From positions 1 to 64,000 of the forward strand of contig NZ_QEQF01000002.1 of NCBI RefSeq assembly GCF_003253115.1: 64,000 nt of DNA, in the 5' to 3' direction. A program made the translations under genes and the position numbers. This DNA comes from Haemophilus_A paraphrohaemolyticus_A (GTDB taxonomy: Bacteria; Pseudomonadota; Gammaproteobacteria; Enterobacterales; Pasteurellaceae). The notes under the pieces are model-generated. The model did no database searches, was not told where the DNA came from, and worked only from the letters and a program-made list of their open reading frames with translations. Positions 50,853-59,701 of the stretch are shown one piece after another (the first letter of the stretch is position 1; the number at the start of each line of letters is the position of its first letter).

Positions 50853-51371
50853 ATGAGTACCGCAATTCATCAGATTGTGAACGCCAATGTGTATATGAAC
50901 GGCAACTCGCTACTTGGTAAAGCCAAAGAGTTTAAATTGCCTGACATCGAGTTCGAGTTTATTGAACACAAAGGCTTGGGGCTACACGGCACAATCAAAC
51001 TGCCTGCAGGGTTAAATGTAATGGAAGGCGAAGTGATTTGGGATAGTTTCTATCCTGAAGTGCGAGTAAACGCCTATAATCCTTATAAAAACGTGCAACT
51101 GATGGCACGTTCTAATGTGCAGGTATTTGATTCTCGTGGCTTGGCTGCGGAAGAAGCCCTTGTCACTATTATGAACGTGGCATTTAACAAAACCACGGGG
51201 GGCAGCCTGAAAAACAAAGAGGCGACCGAACATTCCGACAGCTTCCAAATTATGTCTATCAAGCAAACGCTGGCAGGTAAAGAAATTCTGTTTGTGGATG
51301 TGCTTGCCAATATCTACTGCGTAAACGGTCAAGATGTGTTGCAAAAATACCGCACTAACATTGGGCAATAA
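50853..51371 (+). CDS. Tail tube protein (P2 FII type)
   Basis: 172 residues beginning with IHQIVNANVYMNGNSLLGKA, typical of P2-type tube proteins rather than Mu M. The tail module is therefore P2-like from here on, as in BcepMu. Confidence 0.9.
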   Translation: MSTAIHQIVNANVYMNGNSLLGKAKEFKLPDIEFEFIEHKGLGLHGTIKLPAGLNVMEGEVIWDSFYPEVRVNAYNPYKNVQLMARSNVQVFDSRGLAAEEALVTIMNVAFNKTTGGSLKNKEATEHSDSFQIMSIKQTLAGKEILFVDVLANIYCVNGQDVLQKYRTNIGQ

Positions 51372-51376
51372 ATTTC

Positions 51377-51420
51377 TTTAAATCAGTTTAAAAGCCGTTT
51401 AAACCCCATTTAAGTAAACT
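51377..51420 (+). promoter_or_regulatory. Late promoter module 3 (tail assembly operon)
   Basis: Dyad TTTAAATCAGTTTAAAA (51377-51393), 21 nt, TAAACT (51415-51420). The -10 and downstream bases (TAAGTAAACTCC) are identical to module 1. Confidence 0.75.
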
Positions 51421-51458
51421 CCTTTGTGAAAGTTAAACAACATACTCACAAAGGAGTT
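51417..51458 (+). terminator. Terminator-like hairpin overlapping late promoter 3 and the E gene SD
   Basis: Arms 51417-51429 and 51446-51458 (AACTCCTTTGTGA and its complement) are followed by T-run then ATG at 51463. The right arm holds AGGAG for the E gene. The layout is the same as before the lysin gene. Confidence 0.7.
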
Positions 51459-51462
51459 TTTT

Positions 51463-51738
51463 ATGTCTGACGTTATTGTCGCCCTTGATTTCCCTATTCA
51501 AGATGGAGAAGGTAAAACCATCACCGAGTTAAAAATTCGCCGTCCAAAAGCAAAAGATATTCGCAAGATGAAAGGTAGCACAGATATTGAGCAAAGTATT
51601 AGCCTGCTTTCAATCGTGACAGGTTTAGTGCCTGAAGATTTAGATGAGTTGGATATTGCCGACTTCAAACGTGCGGCAGAGGTGGTCGAAAAAATGCAAA
51701 AGGGAAAGTTGAACTCGCCACACTCGACGCAGCCTTAG
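51463..51738 (+). CDS. Tail assembly chaperone E (P2 gpE-like)
   Basis: 91 residues: LKIRRPKAKDIRKMKG, SISLLSIVTGLVPEDLDELD are typical of the P2 E family. The last nine residues after the slippery site are those read without frameshift. It acts with the tape measure during tail assembly. Confidence 0.85.
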   Translation: MSDVIVALDFPIQDGEGKTITELKIRRPKAKDIRKMKGSTDIEQSISLLSIVTGLVPEDLDELDIADFKRAAEVVEKMQKGKLNSPHSTQP

Positions 51739-51866
51739 CAGACTTGGCGTTTTGGTTTGGGTTTTCCCATTCTGATTTGGAAGAAATGACGCTTGATGAT
51801 ATTGAACGGTGGCTCACTCAAGCCCAACGGCAGATAAAAGCCAATTACACGAAAGCCGCTATTTAA
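51463..51866 (+). CDS. Tail assembly E-E' fusion by -1 frameshift
   Basis: The slippery sequence G GGA AAG (51702-51708), in the E frame, is the same heptamer used by lambda G/GT. A -1 shift there gives a 134-residue product that continues VELATLDAALADLAFWFGF and EEMTLDDIERWL, which looks like GpE'. The E' frame has no start of its own. Confidence 0.8.
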
Positions 51867-51878
51867 GCGGCTTTGTTA

Positions 51879-52136
51879 TTATGGTTTTGAAAGTAGATTA
51901 CTCAATTTTTGCAAAATGACTAATCTACCAGTAAAAATTCGATAAAAGAAGATAAAACCTGCTCCAATAATTTCCCAAAGGATCACCCAAGCAAATATGG
52001 CTAAAGCAATTTGCAAGCCACTTAAATCATTCCAAGCAAATGATAAAAATGAATAAAGCGTGTAGGCAAAGCCAATAACAGCAAACAGCACAACTGCGCT
52101 TTCAATGAAATCAAATTCAGATGTTTTGCTTTTCAT
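51879..52136 (-). CDS. Minus-strand membrane protein inserted in the tail operon
   Basis: 85 residues from ATG at 52136 with GGGGG upstream. Two membrane segments (about 13-32 and 42-66). It is antisense to the late transcript and lies between E' and the tape-measure gene, typical of a separately expressed moron. Function unknown. Confidence 0.6.
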   Translation of the reverse strand: MKSKTSEFDFIESAVVLFAVIGFAYTLYSFLSFAWNDLSGLQIALAIFAWVILWEIIGAGFIFFYRIFTGRLVILQKLSNLLSKP

Positions 52137-52171
52137 ATTTACCCCCTTTCTTGATAAGGACACTATAAACA

Positions 52172-54889
52172 ATGTCATCAAATCTTGCAATTAGTTTAGT
52201 GATCGGTGCTTCTGTCGGCGGTGCGATAGCTGGCATTAAGAGCTTGAGAAATGAGTTTAAGATCTTTAGAGACCAAACTCAAGGAATAAAAGCCAGAATG
52301 GGATCACTTGGTCTTAATGCTGTAAAAGGTTTTATGTCGCTTGGGTCTATGGCAACTGCTGTTGGCACATCGATTACATCAATGGCACAGCCTGCAATTA
52401 AATTTGAAAGTGCAATGGCTGATGTGAAAAAAGTTGTTGATTTTAAAACTCCTGAAGGCTTCAAAAATCTTTCAAAGGACATTCTAGAGCTTACTCGAAC
52501 GTTACCGATGACCGCAGAAGAGCTTGCTGCAATTACTGCTTCAGGTGGTCAATTAGGTGTCGCAGAACAAGATTTGAAAGAATTTACTACAACCATAGCA
52601 AAAATGTCGGTCGCCTTTGATATGTCAGCAGAACAAAGTGGCGACTCAATGGCAAAACTTGCCAATGTGTACAAAATCCCGATCAGTAAAATTGGCGACT
52701 TAGGAGACGCTATCAATGAATTGTCGAATAGTTCGCCTGCTAAAGCATCTGATATTGTAAACACGCTGGGGCGTATTGCTGGTGTATCTAAAGATTTTGG
52801 TTTAACTGAAAATGCCGCAGCTGCTTTAGCTAATACCTTTATTTCATTAGGTAAATCGCCAGAAGTAGCAAGTACCGCAATCAATGGAATGCTGACTTCA
52901 CTTAATACCGCAGACAAAGGTGGCAAAAAATTCCAAGCAGCACTAAAAGAAGTGGGTATTTCTGCCAAACAACTGAAAAAGAACATTGCCAAAGATGGAC
53001 AAGGAGCGATTGTTGATTTCTTAAAACGTGTCGAAAAATTACCAAAAGCCAAACGAACAGGCGTATTGGTTGATTTATTTGGTAAAGAATATGCGGACGA
53101 TGTGTCTTCGATTGCAGGTAATGTAGATTTGCTTGAAAAAAGCATTAAAACCTTGCAAGACACCGATGAAAACGGCAAACCTAAATATCTAGGGTCAATG
53201 GAAAAGGAGTTTACTGCTCGTAGTGCAACAACTGAAAACAATCTTCAATTACTAAAAAACGGATTTAATGAAATTGGCATTACACTTGGTTCTTCTTTAT
53301 TACCTATTATCAATAATGTAGTCAATGCGGTTAAACCTTTAGTGCATAGTTTTTCTGATTGGATCGCCAAAAATCCAACTTATGTAGAATGGGGGTTACA
53401 ATTCGGTGGTGCATTGATTAGTTTAGTTGGCGGCATTATCGCACTCAAATCAACTCTAAGTTTAACATTGGCAGCAATCTTGCCATTTTGGGCTGTGGCT
53501 AAAAAAACATTTGGTATTTTCAAACTTTTATCGCCTGTTTTAACTTTTGTGTCTAAAGCATTTTTATTCTTAGGTGGAATAGTTGGTAAATCACTGCTTT
53601 TCACATTCAATAAACTATTAGTCGGCATTGGTTATTTAATTGGTTATACCATTAGGAGTGTGATGTTTGTTGCTAGATTGGGGCAAACTTTAGCAGGAGT
53701 ATTATTCAAAGGTCTAATGATTGCAGGTAAAGGTATTTTATTTGTTGGTCGGGCTTTAGTAACCAATTTGATTAGCTTTATTGGTAAAACGGCGGTATTC
53801 GCAGCAAGATTAGGGCAACTTTTGGCAGGTGCTTTATTTAAAGGCTTAATGTTAGCAGGCAAAGGGATCTTATTTGTCGGTCGAGCATTACTTACTACAC
53901 CGATAGGATTATTGATCACAGGTATTGCCGTTGGTGCATTCTTAATCTACCAATACTGGGAGCCGATCTCCACCTGGTTTAGTGAAAAATGGGCTGCTGT
54001 ATCAGGTATTTTTTCTTCCGCTTGGACGGGTATCAGCAATTATTGCTCGGAAGTATGGGCAAACATTACTACTTTCTTTGGAACTGGCATTGGCAACATC
54101 ACCGCAACCATTCTGAACTGGTCGCCGCTTGGTTTATTCCAGCAAGTATTTTCTACCGTGTTGTCGTGGTTTGGTATTGATGTGCCAGCTAAATTTACCG
54201 ATTTCGGCAAGAATATGATTGACGGTTTAGTCAATGGTATTCGCAATGCGTGGGAAGGAGCAAAACAAATCGTCTCCGATTTAGGCGATGGCATTAAAGG
54301 CTGGTTTGCAGAAAAACTTGGCATTCACTCGCCAAGCCGAGTGTTTAAGGGCTACGGTGTAAACGTGGTGGAAGGCTTGGCAATCGGTATGAATAACGCC
54401 CAGCCACTCGCCACGGAAGCTAGCAAAAATCTCTCAAGTGCGGTGAAATTTGAGCCTGTTTTAAATAGCGTTGAAACCGCCTTTAAACCGCTGTTAAACG
54501 AGAAAAAAGGCTTTTTAGGCACACTGTGGGACGATATTAAATTTGGGGCGAAGTTTGGGGCGAATTTTGTGGGGAATCTTTTGGGTATCAATCAGCCTGC
54601 GGATTACCGCACACCTGATTTTAATCCTGAAAGCGGTCAAAATTCGTCAATCTTTCGCGATTATCAACCACTAAACAGAAACGCCGTGGCTCATAATGAA
54701 ACGACGCAAAATAGCGGTGGTATTGTAGTGCATTTTAGCCCGACTATTCAACTTAATGGAAATCAAGGCAAAGATGATATTTTAAATGACCTTCAACAGG
54801 GGCTAAATATGACTTTAACCGAACTTAAACGTTTAATTATTGATACAGTCAATCGTGAAAATGATCAATATAGACGGAGAGCTTACTAA
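52172..54889 (+). CDS. Tail tape measure protein (P2 gpT/TP901 type)
   Basis: 905 residues, which sets tail length. The TP901 core (about 75-350; ESAMADVKKVVDF, LTRTLPMTAEELAAI, GQLGVAEQDLKEF) is followed by hydrophobic tandem segments (about 490-590) with a repeated pattern ARLGQ-LAG-LFKGLM-AGKGILFVGRAL, and a C-terminal GIHSPSRVF region. It is intact, unlike the second tape-measure gene at the window end. Confidence 0.93.
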   Translation: MSSNLAISLVIGASVGGAIAGIKSLRNEFKIFRDQTQGIKARMGSLGLNAVKGFMSLGSMATAVGTSITSMAQPAIKFESAMADVKKVVDFKTPEGFKNLSKDILELTRTLPMTAEELAAITASGGQLGVAEQDLKEFTTTIAKMSVAFDMSAEQSGDSMAKLANVYKIPISKIGDLGDAINELSNSSPAKASDIVNTLGRIAGVSKDFGLTENAAAALANTFISLGKSPEVASTAINGMLTSLNTADKGGKKFQAALKEVGISAKQLKKNIAKDGQGAIVDFLKRVEKLPKAKRTGVLVDLFGKEYADDVSSIAGNVDLLEKSIKTLQDTDENGKPKYLGSMEKEFTARSATTENNLQLLKNGFNEIGITLGSSLLPIINNVVNAVKPLVHSFSDWIAKNPTYVEWGLQFGGALISLVGGIIALKSTLSLTLAAILPFWAVAKKTFGIFKLLSPVLTFVSKAFLFLGGIVGKSLLFTFNKLLVGIGYLIGYTIRSVMFVARLGQTLAGVLFKGLMIAGKGILFVGRALVTNLISFIGKTAVFAARLGQLLAGALFKGLMLAGKGILFVGRALLTTPIGLLITGIAVGAFLIYQYWEPISTWFSEKWAAVSGIFSSAWTGISNYCSEVWANITTFFGTGIGNITATILNWSPLGLFQQVFSTVLSWFGIDVPAKFTDFGKNMIDGLVNGIRNAWEGAKQIVSDLGDGIKGWFAEKLGIHSPSRVFKGYGVNVVEGLAIGMNNAQPLATEASKNLSSAVKFEPVLNSVETAFKPLLNEKKGFLGTLWDDIKFGAKFGANFVGNLLGINQPADYRTPDFNPESGQNSSIFRDYQPLNRNAVAHNETTQNSGGIVVHFSPTIQLNGNQGKDDILNDLQQGLNMTLTELKRLIIDTVNRENDQYRRRAY

Positions 54890-55824
54890 TGTATTTTATG
54901 TTAGGCAATATCGCCTTTGAGCCTGTCAATCTGACCGATTTTTCTGAAACTCATTCTGCGGATTTTGCCGAACACGCGGTGCTCAAAGGCAAGCCAAAAC
55001 TGCAAGCCATGGGCGAAAAGCTGACAGATTTATCCTTTGCGATTCGCCTGCACCACAAAATCGGCGGTGTGGAAAGTCGCTATCAGTCGCTACTTTCGGC
55101 AAAAGCCAAGCAAGACGCTCTTGCCTTAATGTGGGGTTCAAAATACAAAGGCAATTTTGTGATCACTGATATTTCATCGACCACACTATTTACCGACGGC
55201 AAAGGTAATGCCTTAGCGCGCGAGATGAATATCAGCTTGAAAGAGTTTGTCGGCAATGGGCAAGCGGGCTTGCTTGGTGCGGCATTAAATGTGGATGGAA
55301 AATCTTTGCTCGGTTCGATTTTGCCGAAAGGTTTAACCAATACGCTTTCAACGGTGAAAAGTGCGGTTAGCCGTGGCGTGGAATTGTATCAGCAAGGCAA
55401 ACGTGCGGTGGACGAAGTTCGTAACACCGTTGCAGTAGTTCGCCAGTTGGCACACGACCCTGCTTCCGCTCTTGCCTATTTGCCCAGCACCCTTGCCAAT
55501 TTAGACAACGCCTTGGGTGGTTTTGGCGAACTGGTCGGTATGCAATCCGCTTTCGAGGGCGTTCGCCAGTATCTGCCTGCTATTAGAGAATTTAGCCGTG
55601 ATGTGTCTGCGGTATATGATGATTTGCAAATAATGAAACAGAGTTTCAGTCGGGCGTCTGCTGATAGCGAATGGAATAACTGGTTCACGCCTGCCGATAA
55701 TGCTTTAACTGAAATCAATGAGCGGCTGGATAATTCCGCAAATTCAGTGGCAAAAATGACCGCTTGGATTGTATTGCGTGAAGATGAAGACGTGGAGATT
55801 TTGAATGACCCAAACCGTACTTAA
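54889..55824 (+). CDS. Tail protein U (P2 gpU-like) with C-terminal extension
   Basis: 311 residues. The first about 130 match P2 gpU (MLGNIAFEPVNLTDF, HAVLKGKPKLQAMGEKL, LWGSKYKGNFVITDI), a tail terminator; the remaining 180 are helical and resemble extensions seen in related phages. One base overlaps the tape-measure stop. Confidence 0.85.
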   Translation: MYFMLGNIAFEPVNLTDFSETHSADFAEHAVLKGKPKLQAMGEKLTDLSFAIRLHHKIGGVESRYQSLLSAKAKQDALALMWGSKYKGNFVITDISSTTLFTDGKGNALAREMNISLKEFVGNGQAGLLGAALNVDGKSLLGSILPKGLTNTLSTVKSAVSRGVELYQQGKRAVDEVRNTVAVVRQLAHDPASALAYLPSTLANLDNALGGFGELVGMQSAFEGVRQYLPAIREFSRDVSAVYDDLQIMKQSFSRASADSEWNNWFTPADNALTEINERLDNSANSVAKMTAWIVLREDEDVEILNDPNRT

Positions 55825-56035
55825 ACATACCGTCAAACAAGGGGAACGCTGGGATAACCTCGCTTATTATTACTATGGCGACGCACTGGAATATGCTCGC
55901 ATCATCGAAGCTAACCCACAAATTAACTTTTGCGAAGCGTTGCCTACTGGGGCGACCGTGCTTATTCCAGTGCTCAATGTAAAGCCGACCCAAAACGAAA
56001 ATTTACCGCCGTGGTTAAGAGGAAATAATGAGTAA
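55805..56035 (+). CDS. Tail protein X (LysM-like)
   Basis: 76 residues: HTVKQGERWDNLAYYYYGD, ANPQI, VLIPVL is the LysM-like gpX fold. It overlaps U by 20 nt and D by 8 nt. Confidence 0.88.
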   Translation: MTQTVLKHTVKQGERWDNLAYYYYGDALEYARIIEANPQINFCEALPTGATVLIPVLNVKPTQNENLPPWLRGNNE

Positions 56036-57089
56036 AGTCCAAACGCCCGATTTTTCGCTTTTTTACGAGAAAACCAATATCACGGCAGAGATTGAGCCGT
56101 CTTTGCTGGAATTGACTTACACCGACTATTTGGAAGGACAATCGGACGAGCTTTCTGTATCCTTTGAAGACATCAGTGGCAAATGGATTCGCCAGTGGTT
56201 TCCGACACAGGGCGACAAACTCAAGGCGGCGATTGGCTATCAGGGCGAGCCGTTAGTTGAAATTGGGGCATTTGAGATTGATGAGGTGGAATACAGCTAT
56301 CACCCGTCTAGCATTACCTTGCGAGCCTTATCCACTGGCATTAGCAAAGCTAACCGCACGCTTAAACCAAAAGCCTACGAGAACACCACGCTTGCCCAAG
56401 TGGTGGCAGCGGTGGCAAATCGCTTGAAACTCAAAGTGGTGGGCAAAATTCGCCACATTCCCATTCAACGCATCACCCAATATCAAGAGCGTGATGTGGA
56501 ATTTCTTGCCCGCCTTGCCCGTGAGTATCATCACAGTTTCAAGATTGTGGGCAATCAACTGGTGTTTACCGATAAAGATGAACTCGGGCAAAGCGAACCC
56601 GTAGTCGTACTCGATGAAAGCGAATGTATTAGCTTGCGACTTCGAGATCGGATTAAAGACACAGCAAAGCAAGTGGAAATCAAGGGCTTTGACACAAGCG
56701 GTAAAAAAGTGCTGAAAAAAAGCAAAAAAGCCACCACACTTCGCCCGAAAATGAAACAGGCACAGGCAGCAAGTGGCGATACGCTCAAAATCACGACACG
56801 TGGCGAAAGCCAAGAACAGATTGATGCCAGAGGCGATGCAGCATTAAGTGAGCAAAACGAAGACCAAAGTGCAGGCGATATTACCCTGATTGGCAACCCC
56901 AAACTGGTGGCAGGTTCAACCATTATGCTTAAAAATTTGGGCATATTTTCGGGCAAATACTTAATCAAACAATCACGCCACACCTTTAATAAACAGGGCT
57001 ACACCACCAGCATCGAGGTGCGAATGTTGGAATTTATCCCCGATGATTTGATGACTTTAGGCATGGAGATGACGAATGCAAACTCATAA
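56028..57089 (+). CDS. Baseplate hub protein D (P2 gpD-like)
   Basis: 353 residues: DELSVSFEDISGKWI, ITLRALSTGISKANRTLK, RDVEFLARLAREY. The gp27-like hub that holds the spike. The family is often called late control protein D by name only. Confidence 0.88.
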   Translation: MSKVQTPDFSLFYEKTNITAEIEPSLLELTYTDYLEGQSDELSVSFEDISGKWIRQWFPTQGDKLKAAIGYQGEPLVEIGAFEIDEVEYSYHPSSITLRALSTGISKANRTLKPKAYENTTLAQVVAAVANRLKLKVVGKIRHIPIQRITQYQERDVEFLARLAREYHHSFKIVGNQLVFTDKDELGQSEPVVVLDESECISLRLRDRIKDTAKQVEIKGFDTSGKKVLKKSKKATTLRPKMKQAQAASGDTLKITTRGESQEQIDARGDAALSEQNEDQSAGDITLIGNPKLVAGSTIMLKNLGIFSGKYLIKQSRHTFNKQGYTTSIEVRMLEFIPDDLMTLGMEMTNANS

Positions 57090-57582
57090 TTTTGGTGCGA
57101 CCTATCAAGAAGGCATTGTGTCGGCAATCGACCCGAAAAGCCACAAAGTGCGGTGTAAAATTCCCGCATTGGAAGATTTAGAAACTGCGTGGCTCTCTTT
57201 CCTCACGCCAAACGCAGGCGGAAACCAGTTTTACTGCTTGCCTGACGTGGGAGAATTGGTGGCGATTTTACTTGATGCACGTGGCGAAGGTGGTTGCGTG
57301 TTGGGGGCAATTTATAACGAGCAAGACAGAACGCCAGTGCAAGATGGCGACATTTGGTTCAAAAAATTTAAAAACGGCACAACTATTGCCCACGACCGTA
57401 AATCGGGCGATTTAACCATTCATACCAGCGGTAAAGTTATCGTCAATGATTGCGAAGTGGAAGTGAACAACGGCAATATCAATGTGAACGGTGGCGATGT
57501 GATCGCAGATGGTATTTCGCTGAAAAATCATAAACACCTTGAACAAGGCGATGGTAAGCTCACTTCTCCGTCAAAATCTTAG
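57076..57582 (+). CDS. Baseplate spike protein V
   Basis: 168 residues: an N-terminal OB-like part (GIVSAIDPKSHKVRCKIPAL), DVGELVAILLDA, and a C-terminal beta-helix ending in an HKH metal-binding tip motif (LKNHKHLEQ). It pierces the outer membrane. Confidence 0.88.
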   Translation: MQTHNFGATYQEGIVSAIDPKSHKVRCKIPALEDLETAWLSFLTPNAGGNQFYCLPDVGELVAILLDARGEGGCVLGAIYNEQDRTPVQDGDIWFKKFKNGTTIAHDRKSGDLTIHTSGKVIVNDCEVEVNNGNINVNGGDVIADGISLKNHKHLEQGDGKLTSPSKS

Positions 57583-57602
57583 AATCTTTGACCGCACTTT
57601 TC

Positions 57603-57646
57603 TTTAAATCAGTTTAAAAGCTCCCCAAAAAATAGCCTTGTATCAT
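57603..57646 (+). promoter_or_regulatory. Late promoter module 4 (baseplate/fibre operon)
   Basis: Dyad TTTAAATCAGTTTAAAA (57603-57619), 21 nt, TATCAT (57641-57646). The -10 is exactly the loop of a hairpin ATAGCCTTG/CAAGGCTAT (57632-57640 with 57647-57655). The predicted start near 57653 almost coincides with the W gene ATG at 57654. Confidence 0.72.
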
Positions 57647-57653
57647 CAAGGCT

Positions 57654-58016
57654 ATGAATACAAATCCGATACACTCAACCCACTGGCAACTTGCACCGAA
57701 TCTTAACGAGCAGGCGGTGCAAGGCATTGATGATATTCATCAGTGCATTGCTAACATTCTCAATACCCTCAAAGGCACGGATATTCTTCGCCCTGAATTT
57801 GGCTCGGATCATTTTCAATATATTGACCAGCCCGAAGATGTCGCCCTGCCGAATATGGTGCGTGAAATCACGCTTGCCCTACAACGATGGGAAAACCGCA
57901 TAGAAGTCGAAAGTGTGCAAATCAGCGGACAAGCTCCGCATTTTGAATTGTTGATTTTCTGGACTTTAGTGGACGATGTATATCGGGAACTTTATCAGAC
58001 ACAGGTGGCGCAATGA
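57654..58016 (+). CDS. Baseplate wedge protein W (gp25-like)
   Basis: 120 residues: HWQLAPNLNEQAVQGIDDIH, ILNTLKGTDILRPEFGSDHF is the gp25/lysozyme-like baseplate fold. The ATG at 57654 is the only start before conserved sequence; AAGG is just two bases away, so the mRNA from module 4 may be translated as leaderless. Confidence 0.88.
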   Translation: MNTNPIHSTHWQLAPNLNEQAVQGIDDIHQCIANILNTLKGTDILRPEFGSDHFQYIDQPEDVALPNMVREITLALQRWENRIEVESVQISGQAPHFELLIFWTLVDDVYRELYQTQVAQ

Positions 58017-59113
58017 GAAAAGAAGATGTGAAAATTGTCTCCGATGATATTAAGCAAATTTTAGCGGACGCCATTGCCGACTACGAACAACGCACAAGTA
58101 AGACATTGCAACCTGCCCATATTGAACGCTCTATTATTCAATCTTATGCTTACCGAGAAATGCTGGTGCGACAAGGCATTAACCACGCTTTTTTGCAAAC
58201 CTTTCCGCAATTCGCCACCGGGCTAGCTTTGGATTTATGCGGCGAACCGATGGGCTGTTATCGATTATCAGACCAAGCTGCCGAAGTCACTTTGCGTTTT
58301 AGCGTGAGTGGTTCGCATTCCGCTATTGTTATTCCACAAGGCACGCTGGTTGGTGCAACCGGCAGCCTATTATTCGCTACGCAAACCGAAGTGCGAATTA
58401 ACCCGACTGAGCAATATGTGGATGTAACGGCGATTTGCCAAACCACAGGTGAAAGTGGCAACGGCTGGCAAATCGGGCAAGTAAAAACGCTCAAAAGCAA
58501 ACTGCCAGCCGATGTAACCGCCTCCAATATTGATGTGTCTGCAAATGGTATCGACACTGAAAGCGATGATGACTACCGCAAGCGGATTTTGCTTGCGCCT
58601 GAAGCCTTTACCACTTGCGGTTCAGTTGCCGCTTACGAATATCACACTCGTAGCGTGTCGCAAGTGATTTCTGATGTGGCGATTTCCACCCCTCAAGGTG
58701 GCACGGTCAAAGTCACGGTGCTTACCAAGCACGGACTACCGTCAGCAATTTTACAGGAGAAAATTCGCCATTACATCAGTGGCGAAAAACGCCGACCGCT
58801 GTGCGATACCGTGATTGTGGCTGCGCCTGAACGCAAAAGCTATCGTGTGGTTGCTAACTTAGATTTGCTCGCTACCGTCGCCGAAAATGAAGTGAAAGCC
58901 AAAGCCGAAACCGCTTTGCGAACCTATCTTTCATCACGCACGCAAAAATTGGGGCTGGACATCGTACCTCTCGATATTCAAAGCGTACTGAAAGTCGCAG
59001 GCGTGTATAACGTGCATTTGGCAAGCCCACAACTTACTGAGCTCACGCCTGAACAATGGGCAGAATGTGAAAGCATCACAATAAACATCAACGCAGGGCG
59101 AAAAGATGGCTAA
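58013..59113 (+). CDS. Baseplate J-like protein
   Basis: 366 residues: LALDLCGEPMGCYRL, VIPQGTLVGA, ESDDDYRKRILLAPEAF, TCGSVAAYEYHTRSV. P2 gpJ edge-of-baseplate protein. It overlaps W by 4 nt. Confidence 0.92.
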   Translation: MRKEDVKIVSDDIKQILADAIADYEQRTSKTLQPAHIERSIIQSYAYREMLVRQGINHAFLQTFPQFATGLALDLCGEPMGCYRLSDQAAEVTLRFSVSGSHSAIVIPQGTLVGATGSLLFATQTEVRINPTEQYVDVTAICQTTGESGNGWQIGQVKTLKSKLPADVTASNIDVSANGIDTESDDDYRKRILLAPEAFTTCGSVAAYEYHTRSVSQVISDVAISTPQGGTVKVTVLTKHGLPSAILQEKIRHYISGEKRRPLCDTVIVAAPERKSYRVVANLDLLATVAENEVKAKAETALRTYLSSRTQKLGLDIVPLDIQSVLKVAGVYNVHLASPQLTELTPEQWAECESITININAGRKDG

Positions 59114-59684
59114 GTTGCAATATCCGTCAATCATTGAAATATCGCCAAAACTGACCGCACTTGCCGACCTTGGCAAGCGATTAAACCGACTGGATAAATC
59201 ACAAATTATGACCAGTTTCGTGGATTTAGTCCCGACCGAGTTTTTAGAACTGCTTGCCGAAAAATGGAGTGTAACAGGTTATGACGGCTGGTTGCTTGCC
59301 GAAAGTGTAGAAGCCAAACGCAAGCTGATTAAACGCGCGGTCGAGCTGCACCGCTACAAAGGCACACCGTGGGCAATGCGAGAAATTATTCGCCAACTAG
59401 GTTTTGGCGAGGTGGAGATTATTGAAGGCTTGTTTGACAAACGTCGCGACGGCTCATTTATCCGAGATGGAACTTACTACCACGGCGACCGCTCCAAATG
59501 GGCGCATTACCGTGTGATTCTGCAACAAACCATTACTAACGACCAAGCCGATTTACTGCGAAAAACCTTGCGTGTTTTTGCTCCTGCTCGTTGTGTGTTA
59601 GCGAGCTTAGACTACCGTCAAGCAGCACTTCGGCACAACGGTATGGCAATGCGTAACGGCAGATTTAATCGTGGCACAGCTTAA
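59106..59684 (+). CDS. Tail protein I
   Basis: 192 residues: AEKWSVTGYDGWLLAES, AVELHRYKGTPWAMREIIRQLG matches P2 gpI. It links baseplate and fibres. Overlaps J by 8 nt. Confidence 0.9.
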   Translation: MAKLQYPSIIEISPKLTALADLGKRLNRLDKSQIMTSFVDLVPTEFLELLAEKWSVTGYDGWLLAESVEAKRKLIKRAVELHRYKGTPWAMREIIRQLGFGEVEIIEGLFDKRRDGSFIRDGTYYHGDRSKWAHYRVILQQTITNDQADLLRKTLRVFAPARCVLASLDYRQAALRHNGMAMRNGRFNRGTA

Positions 59685-59701
59685 CTCAAAAAGGAAACAA
59701 A

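Noticed and set aside
52549..53241. 230-codon open frame on the minus strand within the tape-measure gene
   Set aside because: It mirrors an A-rich coding strand, has no SD and a low-complexity Ser/Pro-rich product. The plus-strand tape measure explains the region.
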